Source of the DNA: Defluviitaleaceae bacterium
GTDB taxonomy: Bacteria; Bacillota; Clostridia; Lachnospirales; WQUN01
Assembly: GCA_009782245.1 (NCBI GenBank)
Contig: WRKK01000202.1
Coordinates: 1 to 6,178 of the forward strand
Reading direction: 5' to 3'
DNA length: 6,178 bases
Shown here: piece after piece, positions 1 to 4,890 of the stretch
How the letters are laid out: the number at the start of each line of letters is the position of its first letter
Numbering within the stretch: the first letter of the stretch is position 1
Made by a program: the position numbers and the translations under genes
The notes under the pieces: generated by a model
What the model saw: only the letters and a program-made list of their open reading frames with translations
The model's database searches: none
Told to the model about the DNA's origin: nothing

Positions 1-42
1 GTGCCAATCGTCTACGGTCGCCCTAACAACTGGAATGACTAA
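1..42 (+). CDS. 3' end of an upstream gene (partial)
   Basis: From base 1 a frame is open for 13 codons (VPIVYGRPNNWND) and ends at TAA 40-42. The stop lies 12 bases before the ribosome binding site and 25 bases before the ATG of the next gene, which is normal operon spacing. This frame differs from that of the next gene, whose own frame is also open back to the window edge, so the tail is plausible but not proven. Thirteen residues are too few to name a family. If real, it shows that the zinc-ribbon cluster continues an operon starting outside the window, which fits the absence of a promoter in the first 67 bases. Confidence 0.45.
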   Translation: MPIVYGRPNNWND

Positions 43-54
43 AACTTTAACAAA

Positions 55-59
55 AGGAG
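55..59 (+). promoter_or_regulatory. Ribosome binding site deciding the start at 68
   Basis: AGGAG at 55-59 sits 8 bases before ATG 68. The ATG at 35, in the same frame, has no Shine-Dalgarno sequence before it. Starting at 68 also puts the first zinc-ribbon cysteine at residue 3, as in the gene at 2336, so 68 is chosen over 35. Confidence 0.8.
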
Positions 60-67
60 ATGGTTAT

Positions 68-940
68 ATGTTCTGCCCAAAATGCGGCACAAACACCACC
101 AACAGCAATTTCTGCCCAAAATGCGGCAACCCAACCAACCTGCACCGCCCAAGCAAAACCCCGCCAAAACCCCTACTTTTTGGCGGACTTGCCGCAATAA
201 TAATTATCGCCATTATAATTGCAACGCCCCCAACCAACACACCCCCCGCACCACCCAACATTGCTGCCAGCCCCGCCTATCTGTCGAACAGCCAGACCGC
301 CAACCCGCCGCCGCCCACAACCCCGCCCACCAACCACGAGCCTGCAATAAGGCAAGCCATACAAAACTTTAACACAGATTTCAGCGGCGTTTCCCGTGAA
401 ATTAACGTTTGGCTAACAAACGCAACAACGGCGGTAGCCCCTGATTTTGGCGGATTGCGTAAACATTTTGCCAGCAACACCGCTTTCCAGGATATAGCCC
501 AGCTAGAGCGGGATTTTAACGCCGAATTTCGCAATATTCAACGCCAAAACGAACTGGGTGGCTTGCTGATAGACGGTGCTTTGGACAAATTATCCAACAG
601 AGTCCCCATTTTGGGCGGGGTGCTTTCGCAAATTGCCCGCTACGCCGTGGACGACTTTTTTAGCGATGTAGATTCACAAATCCGCGACAACGTTTACGGC
701 TTTGTGTTTTACCCCGTACAAATCAGCATTGAAGGCGATTTGGCAAGGGTTTTTCTGGCAAAGACTCCAGAATGGGCAAATATAGACCTTTCCGACTGGG
801 AAAACATTGATTTATTTGAAGTGGCGGCAACGGGCGATTTACAAGCCAACGAACTTTTGGCACTATTTACACAAGCGGAAATGCAACGCCAGCCCAACGG
901 CGAATGGCTTTTTAGCAGCTTTCGCCTAGGGTTGCAATAA
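68..940 (+). CDS. Zinc-ribbon, single-TM membrane protein with large outer domain
   Basis: The protein is 290 residues from ATG 68. Residues 1-20 form a zinc ribbon with two CPxC knuckles (C3, C6, C16, C19). A basic/proline stretch follows, then one very hydrophobic helix at about 36-52 (GGLAAIIIIAIIIA). A Pro/Thr/Asn-rich spacer (about 53-92) leads to an ectodomain of about 200 residues. With lysines and the metal site before the helix, the N-terminus should be cytoplasmic and the C-terminal 200 residues outside. The ectodomain is helical in its first part. It ends in a pattern (NGEWLFSSFRL, about 277-287) reminiscent of the last strands of NTF2-like domains. The layout resembles Staphylococcus TcaA-type envelope proteins, but only as an architectural analogy. 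The gene is followed after 25 bases by another zinc-ribbon gene, so the two are probably co-transcribed. Its last 66 bases recur at 2107-2172. Function is unknown; an envelope or signalling role is inference. Confidence 0.85.
   Translation: MFCPKCGTNTTNSNFCPKCGNPTNLHRPSKTPPKPLLFGGLAAIIIIAIIIATPPTNTPPAPPNIAASPAYLSNSQTANPPPPTTPPTNHEPAIRQAIQNFNTDFSGVSREINVWLTNATTAVAPDFGGLRKHFASNTAFQDIAQLERDFNAEFRNIQRQNELGGLLIDGALDKLSNRVPILGGVLSQIARYAVDDFFSDVDSQIRDNVYGFVFYPVQISIEGDLARVFLAKTPEWANIDLSDWENIDLFEVAATGDLQANELLALFTQAEMQRQPNGEWLFSSFRLGLQ
875..940 (+). repeat. Direct repeat, copy A of the ectodomain 3' end
   Basis: The last 22 codons, including the stop, of the gene at 68 recur at 2107-2172 with about four substitutions clustered in the last 25 bases. 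Similarity stops within a few bases after TAA, so the repeat is bounded by the gene end. Confidence 0.9.
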
Positions 941-965
941 TGAACACCATTAGGAGGAAATTAAA

Positions 966-1256
966 ATGATTTTTTGCAGCAAATGCGGAACAAAAGCAGA
1001 AACAGGAAATGTTTTTTGCACGGCTTGCGGTAATGCTATTACACCTGCCGTTACTAAAAATTACAGCAAATTTTGCCCAAAATGTGGCACACCAAACAGC
1101 AACAATACAGAGTTTTGCCCAAATTGCAGAGTATCACAAGATACTGAAATTGTAATGCCGCTAAAATCAAACCATACGCCTAATAAATATATATTGGGCG
1201 GAATGGTTATAATTGCCATAACCATTATTATTTTTTATGCACCTTGCTTGGGTTAA
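966..1256 (+). CDS. Double zinc-ribbon protein with TM helix (5' half of a split gene)
   Basis: ATG 966 has AGGAGG at 952-957, 8 bases upstream. The 96-residue product has two zinc ribbons, C4/C7/C18/C21 and C37/C40/C51/C54, then a linker and a hydrophobic helix from about residue 75. The frame ends within or just after the helix (FYAPCLG, stop TAA 1254-1256), so as written it is a cytoplasmic two-ribbon module on a membrane anchor with nothing outside. At 1231-1236 lies a run of six T. Moving +1 there joins this frame exactly to the next one, giving a 339-residue, four-TM protein. The gene is therefore best read as the 5' half of a split gene, whether by mutation, programmed frameshift or sequencing error. 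It lies in the same operon as its neighbours. Function is unknown; the ribbon family is recognised only by its cysteine pattern. Confidence 0.8.
   Translation: MIFCSKCGTKAETGNVFCTACGNAITPAVTKNYSKFCPKCGTPNSNNTEFCPNCRVSQDTEIVMPLKSNHTPNKYILGGMVIIAITIIIFYAPCLG
1231..1236 (+). other. T6 run, likely +1 frameshift site
   Basis: In the 966 frame the codons read ATT TTT TAT (1230-1238). A peptidyl-tRNA-Phe on TTT 1233-1235 can re-pair perfectly with TTT 1234-1236, after which the next codon is ATG 1237 of the downstream frame. Loss of one T in DNA or mRNA has the same effect. The two frames overlap only from 1222 to 1256, so this run is the natural joining point. It does not form the canonical X_XXY_YYZ heptamer, and a -1 shift would enter the wrong frame. 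Confidence 0.55.
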
Positions 1257-1986
1257 TGTTCATATTTCCTGGGCAGATATGTTTTCTGATGCCGCTACGG
1301 TAGAAGTTCGTGAAGACTTAGAACAGTCGCCATTTTATTATGGATTGACGGAACAGGAACAGCTACTTGTTCAAAATTTTATTTCGCCTTTTCTTTCGGG
1401 GGGTACAATTTTTAACCAAAATTATACGTTGGAGAGCATCAACAATGCTGTGAACACCACTCTATCAATGGTAGAATTACTAGAAACGTTAGCAGTAGTG
1501 TTCCCAACACCAGCACTAGAAGTACTACTGTCCTCATTAGAAGAAGAGGTAGGGCTAGAACTAGCCACGATATTTTCAATGTTGGAAACTGCTCAACTAG
1601 CTATAACAGGAGTAAAGTTATTGCGAATAGGCATTGCTATAATGCTTGCACTATTTATGTTTTTTGCTGTTATTCACAGTAATAAAGTTATCGTTTTTGG
1701 CAAAACCGCATTTTTGGCTACTTTTGTAGTAACTATTGGCTACATTATAGTATTAAACAATTTAGCCCCCGAGCCTAACGAAACACCTTTTTTCGCCAGT
1801 CTTGACGAACTTCAAGATTATCCTTTTTCAAGCGTATTGGATATGGTGGACTGGATAAATTTTGAAATATCTCCCACAATTTTAGTAATATTTACAGCTA
1901 TTTTGAGTGCGGTAGGGTGCATATTGTTATTTGCCGAAAAATTTATAATTGCAAAATACAATATAATAACGAGGAGAACATTATGA
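1237..1986 (+). CDS. Polytopic membrane protein, 3' half of the split zinc-ribbon gene
   Basis: The frame is open from 1222 (a stop lies at 1219-1221) to TGA 1984-1986. ATG 1237 gives 249 residues, but no Shine-Dalgarno sequence precedes it, and ATG 1279 has only a weak one. Residues 11-125 are acidic and helical without membrane segments. Hydrophobic helices lie at about 128-147, 152-174 and 212-233. The loop between the first two is short and basic (HSNK). The loop before the third is acidic (EPNETPFF, then DELQD). The C-terminal tail is basic (EKF..AK..ITRR). By the positive-inside rule the N-terminal 125 residues are outside and the tail inside. That requires an additional upstream helix, which is exactly what 966-1256 supplies. 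The stop overlaps the ATG of the following remnant (ATGA), so translation would be coupled. No family is recognised. The segment is more AT-rich and far less proline-rich than the flanking family members. Confidence 0.7.
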   Translation: MHLAWVNVHISWADMFSDAATVEVREDLEQSPFYYGLTEQEQLLVQNFISPFLSGGTIFNQNYTLESINNAVNTTLSMVELLETLAVVFPTPALEVLLSSLEEEVGLELATIFSMLETAQLAITGVKLLRIGIAIMLALFMFFAVIHSNKVIVFGKTAFLATFVVTIGYIIVLNNLAPEPNETPFFASLDELQDYPFSSVLDMVDWINFEISPTILVIFTAILSAVGCILLFAEKFIIAKYNIITRRTL

Positions 1987-2106
1987 ATTGTCCAAATTGC
2001 AAAACACAAATAACCGAGGGTAGCGCCTTTTGCGGCGGCTGTGGGCTAAATTTAACCCTCACCAAAGAAACGCCGCCCCATGCAGCAAAACCGCCAACAA
2101 TCCCCA
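1972..2106 (+). repeat. Direct repeat, copy A of the zinc-ribbon 5' end
   Basis: These 135 bases, from the ribosome binding site to about codon 41, match 2325-2459 with about seven substitutions counted by eye and no gaps. The flanking sequence upstream is not related, so the homology begins at the ribosome binding site. Recombination between the two copies would remove 353 bp. Confidence 0.9.
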
Positions 2107-2172
2107 GCGGAAATGCAACGCCAGCCCAACGGCGAATGGCTTTTTAGTAGCTTTCGTCTAGGTTCGCAATAA
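1983..2172 (+). pseudogene. Chimeric remnant of a zinc-ribbon membrane protein gene
   Basis: GAGGAG at 1971-1976 and ATG 1983 (overlapping the previous stop as ATGA) begin a 54-residue frame ending at TAG 2145-2147. Its first 41 residues contain a zinc ribbon (C3, C6, C17, C20) nearly identical to the start of the protein encoded at 2336. At about 2106 the sequence jumps, without any TM region, into a 66-base copy of the last codons of the gene at 68 (2107-2172 matches 875-940 with about four differences). This copy is one frame off, so the ribbon frame ends in nonsense residues. In its own frame the tail would read AEMQRQPNGEWLFSS and end at TAA 2170-2172. The simplest reading is an internal deletion of a former full-length zinc-ribbon/TM/ectodomain gene, or recombination between paralogues. 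A small free zinc-ribbon peptide could still be made, since the start signals are intact. Confidence 0.8.
2107..2172 (+). repeat. Direct repeat, copy B of the ectodomain 3' end
   Basis: This is the partner of 875-940, now fused behind a zinc-ribbon start. Recombination between the two copies would delete about 1.2 kb, including the split gene at 966-1986. Confidence 0.9.
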
Positions 2173-2177
2173 TATGA

Positions 2178-2236
2178 CTAGCCAACTAATTCATAAAATG
2201 ATATAATAAAAATGTGCCTACCCAGATAATTCATAA
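2178..2236 (+). repeat. Two 19-base imperfect direct repeats, 40-base period
   Basis: The units are 2178-2196 and 2218-2236. They agree at 16 of 19 positions and share the exact core TAATTCATAA (2187-2196 and 2227-2236). The spacing of 40 bases is close to four helical turns. They may be paired protein-binding sites or a small tandem duplication. Confidence 0.6.
2199..2207 (+). promoter_or_regulatory. Candidate extended -10 promoter for the gene at 2336
   Basis: TGATATAAT gives a TGn motif followed by a perfect -10 hexamer (2202-2207). The region 17 bases upstream (2179-2184) has no recognisable -35 box. It lies between the two 19-base repeats and would produce a leader of about 120 bases that includes the GC-rich hairpin. 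Confidence 0.4.
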
Positions 2237-2305
2237 TTTGGCGATAACTAGTAGGAGCGGTCGTCCGCCGCTAAAAATTTGAATATATCCGCCGATTGGG
2301 TAGCC
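2216..2305. repeat. Small element with imperfect terminal inverted repeats (MITE- or REP-like)
   Basis: GCCTACCCA at 2216-2224 and TGGGTAGCC at 2297-2305 are inverted copies matching at 8 of 9 positions. They enclose a GC-rich hairpin: AGCGG 2256-2260 with CCGCT 2268-2272, or GCGG/CCGC around a TCGT loop. The motif GTAGGAGCGG...CCGC resembles REP-type intergenic palindromes of other bacteria. Further inward the arms are only loosely complementary. No target-site duplication is obvious. Naming it a mobile element is inference. Confidence 0.4.
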
Positions 2306-2324
2306 ATAAAATATTAATCAAAAT

Positions 2325-2459
2325 AGGAGAACATTATGAATTGTCCAAATTGCAAAAAACCAATAACCGAGGGCAGCACCTTTTGCGGCGGCTGTGGGCT
2401 AAATTTAACCCTCGCCAAAGAAACGCCGCCCCATGCGGCAAACCCGCCAACAATCCCCA
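2325..2459 (+). repeat. Direct repeat, copy B of the zinc-ribbon 5' end
   Basis: This is the partner of 1972-2106. It covers AGGAG, the ATG at 2336 and the whole zinc ribbon of the intact gene. Most differences from copy A change single residues outside the cysteines (KP for TQ, T for A, A for T, N for K), and all four cysteines are kept. Confidence 0.9.
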
Positions 2460-3304
2460 CATGGCAAGCACCGCAACCGCCGCCGCCAAACACAAGACAA
2501 AAATCCCCAGTTATAGCAATTTTGCTTGTGCTAATGCTAGGCTTGGGCGGCGGCGCGGGCGGCTATTTGGCTTGGGATTTTCTTTTCAACCAGCCAACAA
2601 CGCCCAACAACCCGCCAACAGAGCCAGCCGCCCTGTCGCAACAGCCCAATCCCACAACACAGCCCACAACCGCCATAGCACAAGAACCAACTGGCTCAAC
2701 CGAGCCAACCGAACAAGAGCCAGCCAGCGAGCCAGCCGAGCCAGAATCCGTCATCGAACCAGCCGCACCCGCCGCCCAACCAACGCCGCCGCCAACCACA
2801 GCACAAATCCCCAACTTCCCAGGCTTACTAGAGCACGGTTCGCAAAACGAGGCGGCTGTAGAAATGTTGCAGACTGCACTTAACGAAATATCCCAGTTTT
2901 ATACGGATATTCGCACAATAGATGTGGAAAGCGGCAATTTTGGCTCACAAACCCGAGGGGCAGTTTTGGAGTTTCAAAATAGGCTAGGCTTGCCAACCAC
3001 GGGCATTGTAGACCAACCCACGTGGAACAGCATAATGCAACAACGGGCAAACCCACCAACCGTGCCAGAGCCGCCCCACATACCGCCAACAAACGTACGC
3101 TACATAACTTTGTCCAACCTGCACCTGCGAGCAAGCCCGTCCACCGATGCGGAATCGCTAAACATAATCTCCGCCGACAGCGTTGTTTTGGTAACGGAGC
3201 AAGTGGGCGCGCGTTGGTTTAGGGTAGAAACTAGCTTTTCGCAAGGCGGGCAAATTGGCTATATGTACGCCGCTTTTCTTATCCGAGAAGATGTTGTTAG
3301 ATAG
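2336..3304 (+). CDS. Zinc-ribbon, single-TM protein with peptidoglycan-binding and SH3 domains
   Basis: ATG 2336 has AGGAG at 2325-2329, 6 bases upstream, and the product is 322 residues. In order it has a zinc ribbon (C3, C6, C17, C20) and a Pro-rich cytoplasmic stretch to about 57. One TM helix follows at about 58-80 (VIAILLVLMLGLGGGAGGYL). Next come a long Pro/Glu/Thr/Gln spacer (84-160) and a PG_binding_1-like domain (about 162-236), with the family pattern of a C-terminal FGSQTRGAVLEFQNRLGLPTTG and D..TWNSI. The last part is a bacterial SH3 domain (about 254-318), with NLHLRASPSTDAESL, a WFRVE core and IGYMY near the end. The N-terminus should be cytoplasmic and the two C-terminal domains should grip the cell wall, the spacer bridging membrane and wall. 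No catalytic domain is present, so it is a sensor, anchor or scaffold rather than a hydrolase. The domains are established families. Coupling wall state to a cytoplasmic partner through the ribbon is inference. Confidence 0.9.
   Translation: MNCPNCKKPITEGSTFCGGCGLNLTLAKETPPHAANPPTIPTWQAPQPPPPNTRQKSPVIAILLVLMLGLGGGAGGYLAWDFLFNQPTTPNNPPTEPAALSQQPNPTTQPTTAIAQEPTGSTEPTEQEPASEPAEPESVIEPAAPAAQPTPPPTTAQIPNFPGLLEHGSQNEAAVEMLQTALNEISQFYTDIRTIDVESGNFGSQTRGAVLEFQNRLGLPTTGIVDQPTWNSIMQQRANPPTVPEPPHIPPTNVRYITLSNLHLRASPSTDAESLNIISADSVVLVTEQVGARWFRVETSFSQGGQIGYMYAAFLIREDVVR
2684..2791 (+). repeat. Low-complexity Glu-Pro/Pro spacer
   Basis: Residues 117-152 of the protein at 2336 are built from short EP, AEP and TEP units, reflected in DNA as recurring GAGCCAGCC and GAGCCAACC. 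It serves as an extended spacer and is a likely site of length variation by slippage. Confidence 0.7.
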
Positions 3305-3355
3305 GGGGAAGATTTTTGGAAATAGCGGCAACATACAAAACAAGGGCTAAAAAAC

Positions 3356-3384
3356 TTGACACCCCCAAAAAATCATGCTATAAT
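3356..3384 (+). promoter_or_regulatory. Consensus sigma-A type promoter of the acetyltransferase gene
   Basis: The -35 box TTGACA (3356-3361) and -10 box TATAAT (3379-3384) are both perfect and lie 17 bases apart. TG at 3376-3377 adds an extended -10. Transcription should begin near 3391, giving a leader of only about 25 bases before ATG 3415. Such a complete match predicts strong, housekeeping-factor transcription independent of the upstream gene. No operator-like palindrome overlaps it. Confidence 0.92.
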
Positions 3385-3402
3385 ACCACATCACAGCATT
3401 AC

Positions 3403-3410
3403 AGGAGGTG
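3403..3410 (+). promoter_or_regulatory. Full-length Shine-Dalgarno site deciding the start at 3415
   Basis: AGGAGGTG is a full match to the anti-Shine-Dalgarno sequence, with 6 bases between AGGAGG and ATG 3415. The in-frame TTG at 3316 lies upstream of the promoter and is not used. Confidence 0.9.
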
Positions 3411-3414
3411 CAAC

Positions 3415-3891
3415 ATGGTTGAATTAAAACCTATCACAATTTTAAGCGAAAATTTGCGGGAATGCGTTGAATTGGAACTTGACCCGAGCCAAGCTAAATT
3501 AGTACCAGGCAATGCCGAAAGCCTAGGCGAGGCGTACGACGAAAACAGGCGCGGCGGCAAAGTTTTTCCGTACGCAATTTATGCAGGCGACACAATGGTT
3601 GGGCTTTGCATTTATTCATTCTCCACGCTGGAAGAATCCGACGAATTTGGCGAAGATTTCTACTTTTTTTGGCTGTTGATGATTGACAAACGCCACCAAA
3701 AAAAGGGCTACGGTAGGCAAGCCGCCCAAAAAATTATAGCCGAAGTAAAAACAAAACCACACGGCGATGCCGCCCATTTTTACACGTCCTACTACACCAA
3801 AAATGTGGTTTCAAAACGCCTTTTTGAATCGCTAGGATTTGTGGAAACCAAGGAAGAGGACGAAGAAACGACCGCCAAAATCAAAATATAG
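3415..3891 (+). CDS. GNAT-family N-acetyltransferase, BltD/PaiA-like
   Basis: The 158-residue protein has the length and layout of single-domain GNAT acetyltransferases, which move an acetyl group from acetyl-CoA to an amine. After an N-terminal helix (SENLRECVEL), residues 47-70 give the beta hairpin GKVFPYAIYAGDTMVGLCIYSF. Residues 83-91 are the strand before motif A, and the acetyl-CoA pyrophosphate loop is QKKGYG (95-100), matching the Q/RxxGxG consensus. Motif B is seen in NVVSKRLFESLGF (130-142), with the common L(Y/F)xxLGF ending. The pattern LxPSQAKLVPGNAESLGEA followed by PYAIY and MVGL resembles the spermine/spermidine acetyltransferases BltD and PaiA. A polyamine or small-amine substrate is therefore likely but not shown. 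It has no TM segment or signal peptide and should be cytoplasmic. It has its own strong promoter and is not obviously tied to the zinc-ribbon genes. Confidence 0.9.
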   Translation: MVELKPITILSENLRECVELELDPSQAKLVPGNAESLGEAYDENRRGGKVFPYAIYAGDTMVGLCIYSFSTLEESDEFGEDFYFFWLLMIDKRHQKKGYGRQAAQKIIAEVKTKPHGDAAHFYTSYYTKNVVSKRLFESLGFVETKEEDEETTAKIKI

Positions 3892-3962
3892 CCAAAATTT
3901 AAGCAAAACGCATATTATTTGGTCTAGGCAAAAAACTAATATTGACAGGGGTTAAATTTATC

Positions 3963-4811
3963 ATGTTTGACGTATATTCAGGTATTTTGAAAATGGCGGA
4001 CTGCTTTCGCAATGACGGAGCGGATTTGGCAATAAAATATTTAATTGCGGAAGATTACAGCGAACTATGCGAAACGTACAACTTGCTCGCCATTGCTGGC
4101 AGCAACGACGATTTTTGCAAGGCAACAAACTTATTAGAATGGATTTCGTCAAATATTTTTCATTGCGGTGATTTTCACAATAACGTGGAAGATAGTGCAT
4201 TAAAATTGTTTGAATATTCATTTGGCAAGGGCGAAAAATGCGGCATTAACTGCCGTTCGTTGTCTTTGGTATTAACGGAATGTTTGCTTGCGATTGGCAT
4301 CAAAGCCCGTACCGTGTACATTTTGCCGCTTTCTCCCTATGACGGCGATAATCACGTTATCTGCGAGGCGTGGATTGACACAATGAAAAAATGGATAATG
4401 CTTGACCCAACCTATAATTTGTACGCCTTTCACAATGAAGTTTGCCTAAACGTGCTAGAATTACGCCGTTTTTTGGCGAATCAAGCGGATATATCTTTCA
4501 ATGACGGTGCAAATTACAACAACGCTCCCATAGATAAGGCGGAAATTATGAATTATTATGCAAAAAACCTGTTCCGATTTATGGTTTCGAGCATACAAGG
4601 GTCAAATTCTGAGAGCATCGAGAACAACAAAATGGTTGACATTGTCCCAAAGGGATATGATGTTAAACATTCTATTTTAGCAAATATCGACTATCGTATA
4701 ATTAAATTTGGCATAAACGAAAATCTGATAAAATGGCGAAAAGAAACGGAACAAAGTAAAACAATCTACAAGGGAATCGAGTTTTTAGGGTATTTTTGCG
4801 AAAAAAGTTGA
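3963..4811 (+). CDS. Cytoplasmic transglutaminase-like cysteine protein
   Basis: From ATG 3963 the protein has 282 residues. The core has the three expected motifs of the transglutaminase/protease-like fold. Cys97 lies in GINCRSLSLVL, with the exact 19-residue spacing to the Arg of the typical C...LGIxAR helix (here AIGIKAR). His131 lies in DNHVICEAW, and Asp148 in WIMLDPTYN. The triad is intact, so catalysis is plausible, whether as a peptidase or as amide/acyl transfer. The region before about residue 75 is a helical lead-in. The region after 190 (YYAKNLFRF...) occurs in similar Bacillota proteins as I recall them. There is no signal peptide or TM helix, so it acts inside the cell and is not a wall enzyme. 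The start is uncertain: only AGGGG at 3946-3950, 12 bases away, precedes ATG 3963, and TTG 3942 is an alternative. It follows the acetyltransferase by 71 bases and may be read through from that strong promoter. Confidence 0.85.
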   Translation: MFDVYSGILKMADCFRNDGADLAIKYLIAEDYSELCETYNLLAIAGSNDDFCKATNLLEWISSNIFHCGDFHNNVEDSALKLFEYSFGKGEKCGINCRSLSLVLTECLLAIGIKARTVYILPLSPYDGDNHVICEAWIDTMKKWIMLDPTYNLYAFHNEVCLNVLELRRFLANQADISFNDGANYNNAPIDKAEIMNYYAKNLFRFMVSSIQGSNSESIENNKMVDIVPKGYDVKHSILANIDYRIIKFGINENLIKWRKETEQSKTIYKGIEFLGYFCEKS

Positions 4812-4836
4812 ATTTTCGGCGAAAATTTTGTATAAT
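4808..4836 (+). promoter_or_regulatory. Promoter of the lipoprotein gene
   Basis: A -35 box TTGAAT (4808-4813, four of six matches, overlapping the stop of the previous gene) and a perfect -10 box TATAAT (4831-4836) are 17 bases apart. Transcription would begin near 4843, about 48 bases before ATG 4891. Confidence 0.7.
4811..4827. promoter_or_regulatory. 17-bp palindrome in the promoter spacer, possible operator
   Basis: AATTTTCG-G-CGAAAATT is a perfect palindrome with 8-base arms and a single central base. It fills nearly the whole spacer between the -35 and -10 boxes, where a bound repressor would block RNA polymerase. It could instead be read as a short hairpin ending the upstream transcript, but a one- to three-base loop and the lack of a clean T-run make that weaker. 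Confidence 0.5.
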
Positions 4837-4878
4837 TATTGTATATATAAATGCACCAAAATCGACATATACAGAAAA

Positions 4879-4883
4879 GAGGA
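4879..4883 (+). promoter_or_regulatory. Ribosome binding site deciding the start at 4891
   Basis: GAGGA lies 7 bases before ATG 4891. This start gives a clean signal peptide. The in-frame TTG at 4828 lies inside the promoter and is rejected. Confidence 0.8.
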
Positions 4884-4890
4884 AATTACC

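Larger units (their letters stand above)
2173..2335. other. Non-coding gap with small repeats before the gene at 2336
   Basis: No coding frame is supported here. The gap holds a 19-base imperfect direct repeat, a 9-base inverted repeat around a GC-rich hairpin, and one extended -10 promoter candidate, each listed separately. No clear rho-independent terminator for the upstream operon was found. Confidence 0.7.

Noticed and set aside
35..67. Possible earlier start of the first zinc-ribbon gene at ATG 35
   Set aside because: There is no ribosome binding site before it, whereas ATG 68 has AGGAG 8 bases upstream and puts the ribbon at the N-terminus as in the paralogue.
1228..1238. Canonical -1 slippery heptamer
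   Set aside because: The zero-frame codons do not give X_XXY_YYZ, and a -1 shift would not enter the downstream frame; only +1 (or -2) does.
1490..1610. Cluster of CTAG tetramers
   Set aside because: CTAG recurs across the window (for example in the genes at 2336 and 3415), so it reflects genome-wide use rather than a local signal.
2296..2883. Long second frame inside the gene at 2336
   Set aside because: It is an out-of-frame shadow caused by stop-poor, C- and A-rich spacer sequence. It has no ribosome binding site and breaks no better-supported gene.
3942..3947. TTGACA as a -35 box of a promoter for the transglutaminase-like gene
   Set aside because: No -10-like hexamer lies 16-18 bases downstream, and the position would put transcription after the likely start codon.
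3892..3962. Terminator between the acetyltransferase and transglutaminase-like genes
   Set aside because: Only a 5-base CCAAA/TTTGG pairing with a long loop can be drawn, with no T-run after it, so read-through is more likely.
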